Shown in pieces: positions 16,777 through 26,559 of a stretch of DNA of 64,000 nucleotides; position 1 is the first letter of the stretch, and each line of letters opens with the position of its first letter. The position numbers and the translations under genes are program-made. Under the pieces are notes generated by a model. It was not told the origin of the DNA and did not search any database. It was given only the letters and a program-made list of their open reading frames with translations. This stretch comes from an uncultured Prevotellaceae bacterium (lineage in GTDB: Bacteria; Bacteroidota; Bacteroidia; Bacteroidales; Muribaculaceae), in NCBI GenBank assembly GCA_900318205.1, contig ONJS01000003.1, positions 62,001 through 126,000 on the forward strand, in the 5' to 3' direction.

Positions 16777-18216
16777 TCAATCGCCCTTGACGTTATTCTG
16801 CTGTGTCTGGCCATTCCCACCATTCTTGGGTGCTTTGTCATCATTACCTTGACGTGGCCTGAATGTCTTGACAGCCCGCGGCTGCTTGTCCTGATGTTGC
16901 TTGTTGCCGTTGCGAGGCTGTTTCTCGCCATTGGGCTGACCAGCATCAGGCTGACGCTTTGCCTTGCCTTGACGCGGCTTGTTGTTGCCGCCGTTCTTGC
17001 CATTGGCATTAGGATTCGGGTTAGCATTGGCGTTAGCGCCATCGCCACCCTGTGCCTTATTCACATTATTGGCTGCGGCAGATTTGTCACCAGCGGATTT
17101 TTTCTTCTTTTTCTTCTTCTTTTTGTCAAAGCGGTTGATGGCATCTTGGTTCAGCAGGTCTCCAAAAGGTGACGCGCCCTTCTTGCCTTCTTCCTCGGGT
17201 TTGAGGCTCTCGGGCTTGATGCCATTCTTGTTCAACGCAATGATTTCAAAGGCCTGTGCTGCCGTGAGGACAACCGTATTGACGGGCACATTGCGCTCGG
17301 TTGAATAGGTAATCTCACGCTTCAGGGCATCGGCCTTGAAGTAGTAATAGGTAGCGTCCTTGGTCTCAAGGTGCACATCCTTGGCAGGGAGTTGCCTGAT
17401 TGCTTCAACATAGGTATTCACCTCAAAGTTGATACAGCACTTGAGCTTGGCACACTGACCTGCCAGATTCTGAGGATTGAGCGATATGTCCTGGAAACGG
17501 GCTGCACTGGTAGCCACCGAGATGAAGCCCGACATCCATGTGGCACAGCACAAGGGTCTGCCGCAAGGGCCGATACCACCGATGCGACCAGCCTCTTGAC
17601 GGGCACCAATCTGCTTCATCTCAACACGAATCCTGAACACCTCGGCAAGCACCTTGATGAGTTGGCGGAAGTCCACACGTTCATCGGCGATATAATAGAA
17701 AATCGCCTTGTTGCCGTCGCCCTGGTACTCGACATCACCGATCTTCATCTTCAAGCCCAGGTCCACTGCAATCTTACGGGAACGAATCATCGTGTCCTCT
17801 TCACGTGCCTTGGCCTGCTCATAGCGCTCCATGTCCGACGGTTTCGCCTTGCGGAAGACACGCAGTATCTCGGCATCCTTACGCAGTTTGACACGCTCCA
17901 TCTGATTCTTGACCAGACGGCCGATAAGCCCCACGCGGCCTATGTCGTGCCCAGGATTGGCTTCAACAGCCACCCAGTCACCTTGTTTGAGAGGTATGTG
18001 GGTGCTGTTGCGATAAAAGCCGCGGCGGGTGTTCTTGAAGAGGACCTCGACAATCTCATAGTCATTGTCGGGAACATCAGCGAGCCAGTTGGTGCTGGTA
18101 AGGTTGCATCGGCCAATGTCGTTAGGACAGGAACATGCCCTTGTGTCGCACTTGACACAAGTATCGGCAACGCCCTCGGGCGTCGTCACTTGAATGTTTT
18201 CCTTATTCTCGTCCAT
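16777..18216 (-). CDS. ricT: PSP1-domain protein RicT (YaaT family) with long low-complexity tail
   Basis: 479 residues. The conserved part (about 1-320) is the PSP1/YaaT domain, which in Bacillus works in the RicAFT complex affecting RNA processing by RNase Y. Cys-rich motifs are clear: CVKCDTRACSCPNDIGRC near the N-terminus, then GPCGRPLCCATW and CAKLKCCINFEVN, typical for Fe-S binding in the family. The last ~110 residues are unusual: nine Lys in a row followed by an Ala/Asn/Gly/Gln/Lys-rich disordered tail. It starts 15 bases after rny, so the two functionally linked genes are in one operon, with gldH next. Confidence 0.92.
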   Translation of the reverse strand: MDENKENIQVTTPEGVADTCVKCDTRACSCPNDIGRCNLTSTNWLADVPDNDYEIVEVLFKNTRRGFYRNSTHIPLKQGDWVAVEANPGHDIGRVGLIGRLVKNQMERVKLRKDAEILRVFRKAKPSDMERYEQAKAREEDTMIRSRKIAVDLGLKMKIGDVEYQGDGNKAIFYYIADERVDFRQLIKVLAEVFRIRVEMKQIGARQEAGRIGGIGPCGRPLCCATWMSGFISVATSAARFQDISLNPQNLAGQCAKLKCCINFEVNTYVEAIRQLPAKDVHLETKDATYYYFKADALKREITYSTERNVPVNTVVLTAAQAFEIIALNKNGIKPESLKPEEEGKKGASPFGDLLNQDAINRFDKKKKKKKKKSAGDKSAAANNVNKAQGGDGANANANPNPNANGKNGGNNKPRQGKAKRQPDAGQPNGEKQPRNGNKQHQDKQPRAVKTFRPRQGNDDKAPKNGGNGQTQQNNVKGD

Positions 18217-18231
18217 TGTGTTACGCTCACA

Positions 18232-19776
18232 TTATTTAGCGTAGCTCACGGCACGCGTCTCACGAATGACGGTAATGCGCACCTGTCCCGGATAAGTCAT
18301 CTCGTCCTGAATCTTCTGAGCGATTTCGTTGGAAAGCTTCTCGGTCTCTTCATCGCTGATCTTGTCGGCACCGACAATCACACGCAACTCACGGCCTGCC
18401 TGAATAGCATAGGTCTTAACCACACCGGGATAGGACAATGCCAGATGCTCCAAGTCATTGAGGCGCTTGATATAGGCCTCGACAATCTCGCGACGTGCAC
18501 CAGGACGTGCACCACTGATGGCATCACACACTTGAACGATAGGAGCATAAAGGCTCGTTGCCTCCTCCTCGTCATGGTGTGCACCGATGGCGTTGCAGAT
18601 ATCAGCTTTCTCCTTATACTTCTCGGCCAGCTTCATACCCAACTGTGCATGCGGCAGTTCGGGCTCATCATCGGGCACCTTGCCGATGTCATGCAACAGA
18701 CCTGCACGGCGTGCCTTCTTGGGATTCAGGCCCAGCTCACTCGCCATGATGGCACACAGGTTGGCCGTCTCACGGGAGTGCTGCAGCAGGTTCTGACCAT
18801 AGCTGGAACGATATTTCATCTTACCGATCAGGCGGATAAGTTCGGGATGCAATCCGTGGATACCCATATCAATGGCTGTGCGCTTACCGGTCTCGATGAC
18901 TTCCTCCTCGACCTGACGGCGAACCTTAGCCACGACTTCCTCGATGCGGGCGGGATGGATGCGACCATCGCTCACCAGCTGGTGCAATGCCAGACGTGCA
19001 ATTTCACGACGCACGGGGTCAAAGCCAGAGAGCACGATAGCCTCGGGCGTGTCATCAACAACGATTTCAACACCGGTTGCTGCCTCTAGGGCGCGGATGT
19101 TGCGTCCCTCACGGCCGATAATGCGACCCTTAATCTCGTCATTATCAATATGGAAAACCGTCACTGCGTTCTCAACGGCAGTTTCGGTAGCTACACGCTG
19201 GATGGTCTCGATGATGATACGCTTGGCCTCCTTGTTAGCGGTCATTTTGGCATCATCCATAATATCGTTGATATAGCTGGCAGCGTTGGTCTTTGCCTCA
19301 TCCTTGAGTGACTCGATCAGTTTCTCCTTAGCTTCCTCGGCCGACAAGCCGCTCACGTGTTCCAAAGTCTCACGTACGCTCTTCTCCATCTTGTCAACCT
19401 CGGTCTTGCGCTGTTCGAGCAAAGCCATCTGATTCTCCACATTCACCTTGAGGTTGTCCACCTCGTTGCGGCGGCGCTGCACTTCACCCTGTTGCTGGTT
19501 GAGCTGCATTTCACGCTGCTTGAGCTTAGCCTCGCTGGTCTGCACCTTGGTCAACCGTGCATTGGCCTCCTTCTCGGCTTCACTCTTGATGTTCATTCCG
19601 GCTTCTTTTCCCTTCATCACCTCATTGTTCTTGAGAACTTCGGCTTCAAGACGGGCTTTCTCGATAATTTCATTGGCTTGGGATTTTGCATTCTTGCGAG
19701 AGATATACAACGCAATCCCCCAGCCAATTGCCATCGCCAGGATGGCTACGATAACAGTTACTATTGTAGTATTCAT
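18232..19776 (-). CDS. rny: Ribonuclease Y
   Basis: Membrane-anchored endoribonuclease that starts mRNA decay. The 514-residue protein has the complete family layout: an N-terminal TM helix ([20 protein letters not shown]), a long coiled coil (about 30-200), a KH domain ([20 protein letters not shown]) and an HD domain with the metal-binding motif LLHDIGK and the downstream GAHHDEEE. Length agrees with the family. It lies between the zapA region and ricT, with only 15 bases to ricT. Confidence 0.96.
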   Translation of the reverse strand: MNTTIVTVIVAILAMAIGWGIALYISRKNAKSQANEIIEKARLEAEVLKNNEVMKGKEAGMNIKSEAEKEANARLTKVQTSEAKLKQREMQLNQQQGEVQRRRNEVDNLKVNVENQMALLEQRKTEVDKMEKSVRETLEHVSGLSAEEAKEKLIESLKDEAKTNAASYINDIMDDAKMTANKEAKRIIIETIQRVATETAVENAVTVFHIDNDEIKGRIIGREGRNIRALEAATGVEIVVDDTPEAIVLSGFDPVRREIARLALHQLVSDGRIHPARIEEVVAKVRRQVEEEVIETGKRTAIDMGIHGLHPELIRLIGKMKYRSSYGQNLLQHSRETANLCAIMASELGLNPKKARRAGLLHDIGKVPDDEPELPHAQLGMKLAEKYKEKADICNAIGAHHDEEEATSLYAPIVQVCDAISGARPGARREIVEAYIKRLNDLEHLALSYPGVVKTYAIQAGRELRVIVGADKISDEETEKLSNEIAQKIQDEMTYPGQVRITVIRETRAVSYAK

Positions 19777-19799
19777 TTATAAATTATAAAATATTTAAA

Positions 19800-19995
19800 C
19801 AATAAGCGCCACTCTCGGCATTGCCTATCCTGCTGACATTCAACAGAAAACAGCAATAAACCTAAAGTGGTGCAGGAACCTAATTCACTCTATATTACTT
19901 ACGTTATGCCCCTCATCTACAAGCAGATAACACCATCACACGTGACAGCCCGAGGGGCTGGCAACAATGATGAACATTATGCCGCTGGGACACAA
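19800..19995 (-). ncRNA. Possible 6S-like structured RNA between zapA and rny
   Basis: The ~220-base gap after zapA has no reading frame but strong pairing. A ten-position stem with one mismatch (19864-19873 with 19806-19815) closes a 48-base arm that holds an ATTGC/GCAAT inner stem. A perfect 7-bp GCCCCTC/GAGGGGC stem joins 19908-19914 to 19952-19958. In proteobacteria the 6S RNA gene lies directly after zapA, so position suggests a 6S homologue. Ends are approximate. It could instead be the 5' leader of rny. Confidence 0.4.
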
Positions 19996-19997
19996 TT

Positions 19998-20294
19998 TCA
20001 GTCCTCGGTGCCCAAGAGGGCATCAAGTTTGTTGTCTAAATCAGTCAGGAATTCATTGACCTCACGGTTTTCACCGTAAGCCTCTAAATAGAGTCTAGCG
20101 AATTGGAAAGCCACCCTGCCAAGCACATCAGCCGATTCGCCGCCAAAGCGGGTCATCCACTTCTTCCACAATGTGTTGACAAGCTCCTCTGCCTTACGAT
20201 AATTCTCCTCATCCTCTGGAGAGATGCTCAGAGCGATGGGATTTGAGGCATCAGCAAGCTGTATCCATATTTTAACTTTATTATTGTCGGCCAT
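19998..20294 (-). CDS. zapA: Cell division protein ZapA
   Basis: 98 residues from the ATG at 20294 (MADNNKVKIWIQLAD). The open frame starts 13 codons earlier inside the upstream gene, which I judge not used. ZapA is a small cytoplasmic protein that bundles FtsZ filaments. The N-terminal strand pair with LSISPEDEENYRKAEELVN matches the ZapA fold, followed by a long helix (VAFQFARLYLEAYGENREVN ... LDNKLDALL) for tetramer formation. It lies 14 bases after a coiled-coil gene and before the structured region and rny. Confidence 0.85.
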   Translation of the reverse strand: MADNNKVKIWIQLADASNPIALSISPEDEENYRKAEELVNTLWKKWMTRFGGESADVLGRVAFQFARLYLEAYGENREVNEFLTDLDNKLDALLGTED

Positions 20295-20308
20295 AAAATC
20301 AGTTTGTG

Positions 20309-20605
20309 TCAAGCGTTCAACTGTTTGATGCACCGGTCAATGTCCCGCACCATCTTGGCAACCTGCTTCTTGTATTTAGCGACCGTTTCAGGATCGCGAG
20401 GGACTGTGTGGGCCACACGCAGGAACTCATTGTCTATCTTGAGCTGTGCTACTTCCTTTTCCAGCTTTTCAATCTCAATGGCCTGGCATTCTAGGGTCCT
20501 ATTCATTTCCCTGTTTTCAGACTGAAGGGCGAGATACCTCTTGCGCAAGGTTTCCACCTTGCGTGTCAGGCTTTTCAATTTCTCTTTCAGTTCTGTCGAA
20601 GGCAT
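20309..20605 (-). CDS. Small coiled-coil protein next to ZapA (ZapB-like?)
   Basis: 98 residues from the ATG at 20605. Nearly the whole protein is heptad coiled coil (ELKEKLKSLTRKVETLRKRY ... ECQAIEIEKLEKEVAQLKID), followed by a basic C-terminal helix ending IDRCIKQLNA. It precedes zapA by 14 bases and has a -7 box just upstream. In E. coli ZapB is a similar short coiled coil that works with ZapA at the Z-ring, so a related role is plausible from size, fold and position, but I cannot show homology. Confidence 0.7.
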   Translation of the reverse strand: MPSTELKEKLKSLTRKVETLRKRYLALQSENREMNRTLECQAIEIEKLEKEVAQLKIDNEFLRVAHTVPRDPETVAKYKKQVAKMVRDIDRCIKQLNA

Positions 20606-20621
20606 AATTACCAATTTTTTG

Positions 20622-20629
20622 CAAAAGTA
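20622..20629 (-). promoter_or_regulatory. Promoter -7 box for the coiled-coil/zapA/rny run
   Basis: Minus-strand TACTTTTG lies 16 bases before the start codon at 20605, implying a very short leader. The -33 region is AT-rich without a well-spaced TTTG. Confidence 0.5.
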
Positions 20630-20783
20630 CAATTTTTTTTCAATATCACGTTCCAAGTGACAAAATAATTTCCATTTTTTAGCAACAATTTTGTAATTCC
20701 ACCTAAATCAGTGCAAAAAATCAAGCAAAAAAACAGTCCCAAAGCCCTCGTTCAAGAAAAAACTACGATTTTTGCAAAAAAAA

Positions 20784-20814
20784 TTTGCCAGTTTAAAAAT
20801 TAGCATTACCTTTG
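20784..20814 (+). promoter_or_regulatory. Promoter of tRNA-Ala
   Basis: TTTG (20784-20787), exactly 19 bases, then TACCTTTG (20807-20814), 12 bases before the tRNA 5' end. It matches the consensus fully. Confidence 0.85.
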
Positions 20815-20826
20815 CAACCGCAATTC

Positions 20827-20899
20827 GGGGCATTAGCTCATCTGGTAGAGCGCAACACTGGCAGTGTTGAGGTAAGCGGTTCGAGTCCGCTATGCTCCA
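20827..20899 (+). tRNA. tRNA-Ala (anticodon GGC)
   Basis: A complete 73-nt cloverleaf: acceptor GGGGCAT/ATGCTCC with the G3-U70 pair that identifies alanine tRNAs, D-arm GCTC/GAGC, anticodon stem CAACA/TGTTG with loop CTGGCAG (anticodon GGC), and T-arm AGCGG/CCGCT with loop TTCGAGT. Discriminator A73. CCA is not encoded. A strong promoter precedes it and a terminator follows. Its 3' part is copied twice downstream in the window. Confidence 0.97.
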
Positions 20900-20941
20900 C
20901 GGAACAGGGACAAGCGACTGATTTTCAGCCGCTTGTTTTTT
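20888..20941 (+). repeat. Direct repeat copy A: tRNA-Ala 3' end plus terminator (att-like)
   Basis: 54 bases from the last T-stem bases of the tRNA through its terminator are identical to 30992-31045 and nearly identical (two substitutions before the T-tract) at 33103-33150. Weaker similarity with copy B continues for over 100 bases downstream. This is what a tRNA-targeted integration site looks like. Confidence 0.75.
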
Positions 20942-20943
20942 TT
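20911..20943 (+). terminator. Intrinsic terminator of tRNA-Ala
   Basis: CAAGCG-A-CTGA pairs with TCAG-C-CGCTTG (one A-C mismatch, 3-base loop), followed by eight T. Confidence 0.85.
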
Positions 20944-21031
20944 GCTTCTAGTTGATGCTTCCCTAAAATGCACCCATCTTTTCTGATTCTGGCGCTGGTG
21001 TTGATATGATATTCCAGATAACATTGTCGAA

Positions 21032-21553
21032 TTGCTGCTGCATGACGCGCTGAAGTATATTGACAAGCGCAAGACCACCATCGTCCCTAACAGCTTTGGA
21101 AAATGGTGGCTGGGAAATCTCGTGACTAGACTCGGCGGCAACTGGGAGGACTACCCGTGCCGTGGTGACATCACCAGTTATTCACTCGAGAACGATACCA
21201 CGTTGATGATCTGGCAGAATACCGCATGGGGCGAGCAGGAAGGTGTGAGAAGAATCATCGAGGAGAAACTGCCAAGCATCAAGGTGTACTTCCAGGAGGA
21301 GGAACCGGGGTGCAGCCTATACGCGACCAACAGCTTTGAGCACTTCCCCGAGCGATATCTGTTGGACAGTTATGAAGAACCGCTATACTTTGAAACCATC
21401 GAGGAAGCGGCCAAGTGCGTGTCAGACATCGTCGGTCATCCCGTAGAGCCCAACGTCGAAGCCATAGACCAGGCTCTTGACGACTATCTGACCGAACACG
21501 AGGAGGACGACACCTGGTATAGCTTTCACGAGTTCATTGAGGATGTTGAGTGA
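21032..21553 (+). CDS. Api92-like ferredoxin-fold protein, probably 5'-truncated
   Basis: 173 residues if read from a TTG. No ATG exists near the front of the frame, which is open a little further back to a stop at 21002-21004. The C-terminal part resembles the ferredoxin-like domain of Api92-type proteins carried by conjugative elements and phages: TTLMIWQNTAWGEQEGV, then CSLYATNSFEHFPERYLLDS and a very acidic end (LTEHEEDDTWYSFHEF). The missing start and the position right after a tRNA-derived repeat suggest a remnant of an integrated element. The region upstream of the TTG resembles the downstream flank of copy B. Family call is from memory. Confidence 0.5.
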   Translation: MLLHDALKYIDKRKTTIVPNSFGKWWLGNLVTRLGGNWEDYPCRGDITSYSLENDTTLMIWQNTAWGEQEGVRRIIEEKLPSIKVYFQEEEPGCSLYATNSFEHFPERYLLDSYEEPLYFETIEEAAKCVSDIVGHPVEPNVEAIDQALDDYLTEHEEDDTWYSFHEFIEDVE

Positions 21554-21566
21554 TACCACTATAATG

Positions 21567-21590
21567 AAAAAGCGGCAATTGCCGCTTTTT
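21567..21590. terminator. Bidirectional terminator between convergent genes
   Basis: A perfect 24-base palindrome centred on GCGGCAATTGCCGC with A5/T5 flanks, between the Api92-like gene (plus) and the alcohol dehydrogenase gene (minus). Confidence 0.85.
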
Positions 21591-21608
21591 TCTTTACTTA
21601 ATCATGGA

Positions 21609-22694
21609 TTACGAGCATTCTCTGAGGATTTGCTCGATTTCGTCGGGAGTCAGGCGCTTGCAGCAGCCAGGAGTGATGACGGTAGAAGCTGCGATAGCCT
21701 TGATGGTGTCGTCGGCAAGCGTGATACCCATGTCGGCAAGGGTGGTGGGCAAGCCCACTTCATTGATGAGATCCTCGAGGGCATCAATTGCTTGCTGAGC
21801 ATGCTGCACAAGCCAGACTTCTTGTGCCCAGCGGTCAAACTTTTTCTCGGCACTGTGATAGATGTGACGATAAAATGTGGGATGCAGCACTGCAAGGCCC
21901 TGGCCGTGGTTACAATCGGTGTAGGCACCCAGTTGGTGCTCTATCATGTGGCACTGGAAGTCGGTCACCTTGCCGAGTTTGAGGATGCCGTTTTCGCCCA
22001 TTGCCGAAGCCCACATCAGTTCGCTGCGGGCAAGCTCATCGTCGGAATCCTGGGCGATGCGCCGCAGGTTGCGGATGGTGTTACGCTGGACGGCCTCGTT
22101 GATCTCATCGCTAAGGGTCACCTCATCGGGGCGACCAAAATAGGTTTCCATGCAATGGCTCAGTGTATCAAACGCTCCGCTGATGACCTGCTTCATCGGC
22201 ACAGTCTTGGTCAGGTCTGGATCAAGGATGGCGAAATCGGCAAATACTCCCCACATGGCACCTTTCACTTTATTCTCTTCGTCGGTGATCACGGCTCCAT
22301 TGTTTTGCTCCGAGCCAGTACCACTGGCTGTCACGACCACACCAAGAGGGATTGGGGTGTCTCCCGTTGCTACAATCTTGCAGCAGTCCGAGACTGATCC
22401 GCCACCGACGGCAAGGATGAGGTCTGCCTTAATCTCACGTGCCAATTGTTGCCCCTCCTGCACCTTTTTCAACGTTGGGTTGGGCATGATGCCGCCGAAG
22501 TCCGTCACCGTTTTGCCCGCCCCGTGCAAGATGGTCACGAGTCGGTCATAGAGTCCTGTACGCCTGATAGAGCCGCCACCGTAGGCCAGCATGACACGAT
22601 TGCCATAGCGGGTCAATTCCTGCTGCAACGTCTCCTCAAAGCATCCCTGCCCGAAATGGACTCGGACGGGAAAATGATAATCAAATCTGTTCAT
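21609..22694 (-). CDS. Iron-containing alcohol dehydrogenase (butanol dehydrogenase type)
   Basis: 361 residues, group III metal-dependent alcohol dehydrogenase that reduces aldehydes to alcohols with NAD(P)H. The nucleotide site is DLILAVGGGSVSDCCK (about 91-106). Metal ligands are in GAFDTLSHCME (Asp176, His180), MIEHQLG (His253) and the following CNHGQGLA (His263). Length matches the YqhD/BdhA type rather than the longer AdhE type. The start lies 14 bases after the aldo/keto reductase gene, making it the last gene of a four-gene operon with two reductases. A role in clearing reactive aldehydes is inferred from family and neighbours. Confidence 0.9.
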   Translation of the reverse strand: MNRFDYHFPVRVHFGQGCFEETLQQELTRYGNRVMLAYGGGSIRRTGLYDRLVTILHGAGKTVTDFGGIMPNPTLKKVQEGQQLAREIKADLILAVGGGSVSDCCKIVATGDTPIPLGVVVTASGTGSEQNNGAVITDEENKVKGAMWGVFADFAILDPDLTKTVPMKQVISGAFDTLSHCMETYFGRPDEVTLSDEINEAVQRNTIRNLRRIAQDSDDELARSELMWASAMGENGILKLGKVTDFQCHMIEHQLGAYTDCNHGQGLAVLHPTFYRHIYHSAEKKFDRWAQEVWLVQHAQQAIDALEDLINEVGLPTTLADMGITLADDTIKAIAASTVITPGCCKRLTPDEIEQILRECS

Positions 22695-22708
22695 AATCTA
22701 TATTTTTA

Positions 22709-24644
<1,936 letters not shown>

Positions 24645-24656
24645 GGCCAGGCCTAA

Positions 24657-25721
24657 TTACTTAAGATTATGTTTCTCGAGCCACTTGGCAATGAGGTCGG
24701 CAATCACGGCGTTGTTCTTCTCCTGGAACATGAAGTGGCTGTTGCCGTGGATGTTCTCGTCGGGCAGATAGATAACCGTGGCATCACCGCCAGCGGCATT
24801 GTATTGCTTGGCAAAGTCACGGCACTGCTGCAGCACCATGCGCCAGAAACCCGTTGATTGGATGTCCTCAGGGCCGTTCTCGATATAATCTCCGAAAAGG
24901 AATAGCATGGGGACCTTGGCGGTCACAAACTTCTTGTAGGTATCACTGCCCACCTCAGGAGCAAAACCTGGCTCCACGGCGATGATTGCGGCCATATTAT
25001 CGGCATCGGTAGCCCAACCCACGCGACCGCCTTGCGAGTGGGTCAGGTAGATGCTCTTCTTGCCCGTCATCGTCTGCACGTCTTTCAGCACCGCACTCAG
25101 GGCTTGGCCAAAGAGTGCTTCGTCATAGTTGCCCGTGTTGGGCGTCATCTGGCAGAAGAACTGGCGCTGCGCCTCATCGCCCTCTGGGAACTGCGATCCC
25201 TCGTAGCGCTCGGGTGCCACGCGACCGATGCGGAAGTGGGTGTACCAGGCCTGTTCGCCGACCTTAAAGCGGGTGCCGTCCACATCGCCCGGGTCATTGA
25301 CAATCTCCTCGGTAGCTCCTGCTGCGCCACGCCTCGGCTGATCAACCAGGAATACTGAATAGCCTTTCTTCAAGAATATATCCGACCAGCCCTCACGACC
25401 GTCGGGAGTAGATTGCCAGCCAGTGCGCGTCTGGCCGTAGCCATGCAGGAAAACGATGGGGATGCCACTGCCACCAGCAGGAATCTGATAGAAGGTGTTG
25501 GCATGATCCACGTGGGTCGTCGTGCCCTTGCGCTCGGCATCCATCCAGTTTTGCGTCGGATCATATTGACCCGGGATGGGATCTGTCACCCGTCCGCCTG
25601 ACGAGAACACACCCTGCTTCTCAATAGTCAATTTGGTGGACTGCTGTCCAGTCTGGACTGAACATGCAGCGATGGTGATGGCCATTACTGCCATGGCACC
25701 GAAAAGATGAAGTTTTGTCAT
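24657..25721 (-). CDS. Alpha/beta-hydrolase lipoprotein
   Basis: 354 residues from the ATG at 25721, chosen because MTKLHLFGAMAVMAITIAAC gives a lipoprotein signal. The fold is supported by the oxyanion-loop motif PIVFLHGYGQTRTGW, the nucleophile elbow LTHSQGGRVGW (Ser in H-S-Q-G-G) and a late His in ENIHGNSHFMF. Substrate unknown. First gene of the operon hydrolase-cupin-reductase-dehydrogenase, with a good promoter at 25768-25798. Confidence 0.88.
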   Translation of the reverse strand: MTKLHLFGAMAVMAITIAACSVQTGQQSTKLTIEKQGVFSSGGRVTDPIPGQYDPTQNWMDAERKGTTTHVDHANTFYQIPAGGSGIPIVFLHGYGQTRTGWQSTPDGREGWSDIFLKKGYSVFLVDQPRRGAAGATEEIVNDPGDVDGTRFKVGEQAWYTHFRIGRVAPERYEGSQFPEGDEAQRQFFCQMTPNTGNYDEALFGQALSAVLKDVQTMTGKKSIYLTHSQGGRVGWATDADNMAAIIAVEPGFAPEVGSDTYKKFVTAKVPMLFLFGDYIENGPEDIQSTGFWRMVLQQCRDFAKQYNAAGGDATVIYLPDENIHGNSHFMFQEKNNAVIADLIAKWLEKHNLK

Positions 25722-25767
25722 AACAATCAAGTTTATCATTGTGTTAGTGTTGATGGAATTGATGAGG

Positions 25768-25798
25768 CAAAATTACACATCAATCCCCGAACTTCAAG
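25768..25798 (-). promoter_or_regulatory. Promoter of the hydrolase-cupin-reductase operon with overlapping dyad
   Basis: Minus-strand CTTG (25798-25795), 19 bases, then TAATTTTG (25775-25768). A perfect 13-bp inverted repeat, AATCCCCGAACTT at 25782-25794 with AAGTTCGGGGATT at 25805-25817, fills the spacer and extends past the -33 element. It may be an operator, or the terminator of the flavodoxin gene upstream. Confidence 0.6.
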
Positions 25799-25853
25799 AA
25801 AACAAAGTTCGGGGATTATTTCACTTTTTACCGATTCTAAATGGTCTTGCGGT

Positions 25854-26486
25854 TCAAAAGCCTGCTATCTCACCGAGCCACTTGTCAATCTCGCCATGTT
25901 TCTTGTCCATGTCCTTGCCGCCCATCTCCTTGGTCACGATGCAGACGCCGTCCAGATGGTTGCTCTGAGGTGTAGCACTCACGATGTCGTCCAGTGTTGA
26001 GGACGGGCCGCTGTAGGCCGTGCAGAATGGGATGACCGTCTTGCCCTTCAGGTCGTACTGCTCCAGGAACGTAAACACGGGCATTGGAGCCGTGTACCAC
26101 CACACGGGGACGCAGACGAATACCACATCATATTGCGCCATATTCTCGACTTTGCCCTTGATAGCTGGACGCTCGCCAGCCTCCTTCTCGGCCTTGGCAT
26201 CTTCGGTGCAGGCGTTATACTCGACGGGATATGGTTTCTCGCGGATGATTTCAAACTCGTCGGCTCCCGTCTTCTGGGCAATGTACTGTGCCGCCTCACG
26301 TGTGTTCCCACTCCACGAGAAGTAGGCAACCAGTGTCTTCTTTCCTTTCAGACTCATAACTTCCTTGTTTTCTGTTTCACTTTCGTTTGTTTCGTTACTC
26401 ACTTGTCTTGCTTTCGCCGTGCAGGCACTCAGCCCCATCACGGTCAGCAGCACCGCTGCCAGCATCATGAAAAATCTTGTCTTCAT
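25854..26486 (-). CDS. Exported flavodoxin-like lipoprotein
   Basis: 210 residues. The signal MKTRFFMMLAAVLLTVMGLSAC ends in a lipobox, unusual since most flavodoxins are cytoplasmic. The FMN-phosphate loop is AYFSWSGNTREAAQYIA, and the second FMN loop region includes PVWWYTAPMPVFTFLEQYDL and TAYSGPSSTLDDI. It could carry electrons in the periplasm, perhaps with the Tat-exported ferredoxin protein encoded two genes upstream. A 73-base gap separates it from the esterase gene, without a clear promoter. Confidence 0.88.
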   Translation of the reverse strand: MKTRFFMMLAAVLLTVMGLSACTAKARQVSNETNESETENKEVMSLKGKKTLVAYFSWSGNTREAAQYIAQKTGADEFEIIREKPYPVEYNACTEDAKAEKEAGERPAIKGKVENMAQYDVVFVCVPVWWYTAPMPVFTFLEQYDLKGKTVIPFCTAYSGPSSTLDDIVSATPQSNHLDGVCIVTKEMGGKDMDKKHGEIDKWLGEIAGF

Positions 26487-26559
26487 ATTTGATTTGGTTT
26501 TAGTTGATTATTAATGCAGCGTGTTGTGTTTTGGGCTATTCTGTTAAAAAGAATTTTTA

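Noticed and set aside
17371-19089. 572-codon open frame on the plus strand
   Set aside because: Antisense to ricT and rny, which are both convincing. A by-product of codon bias.
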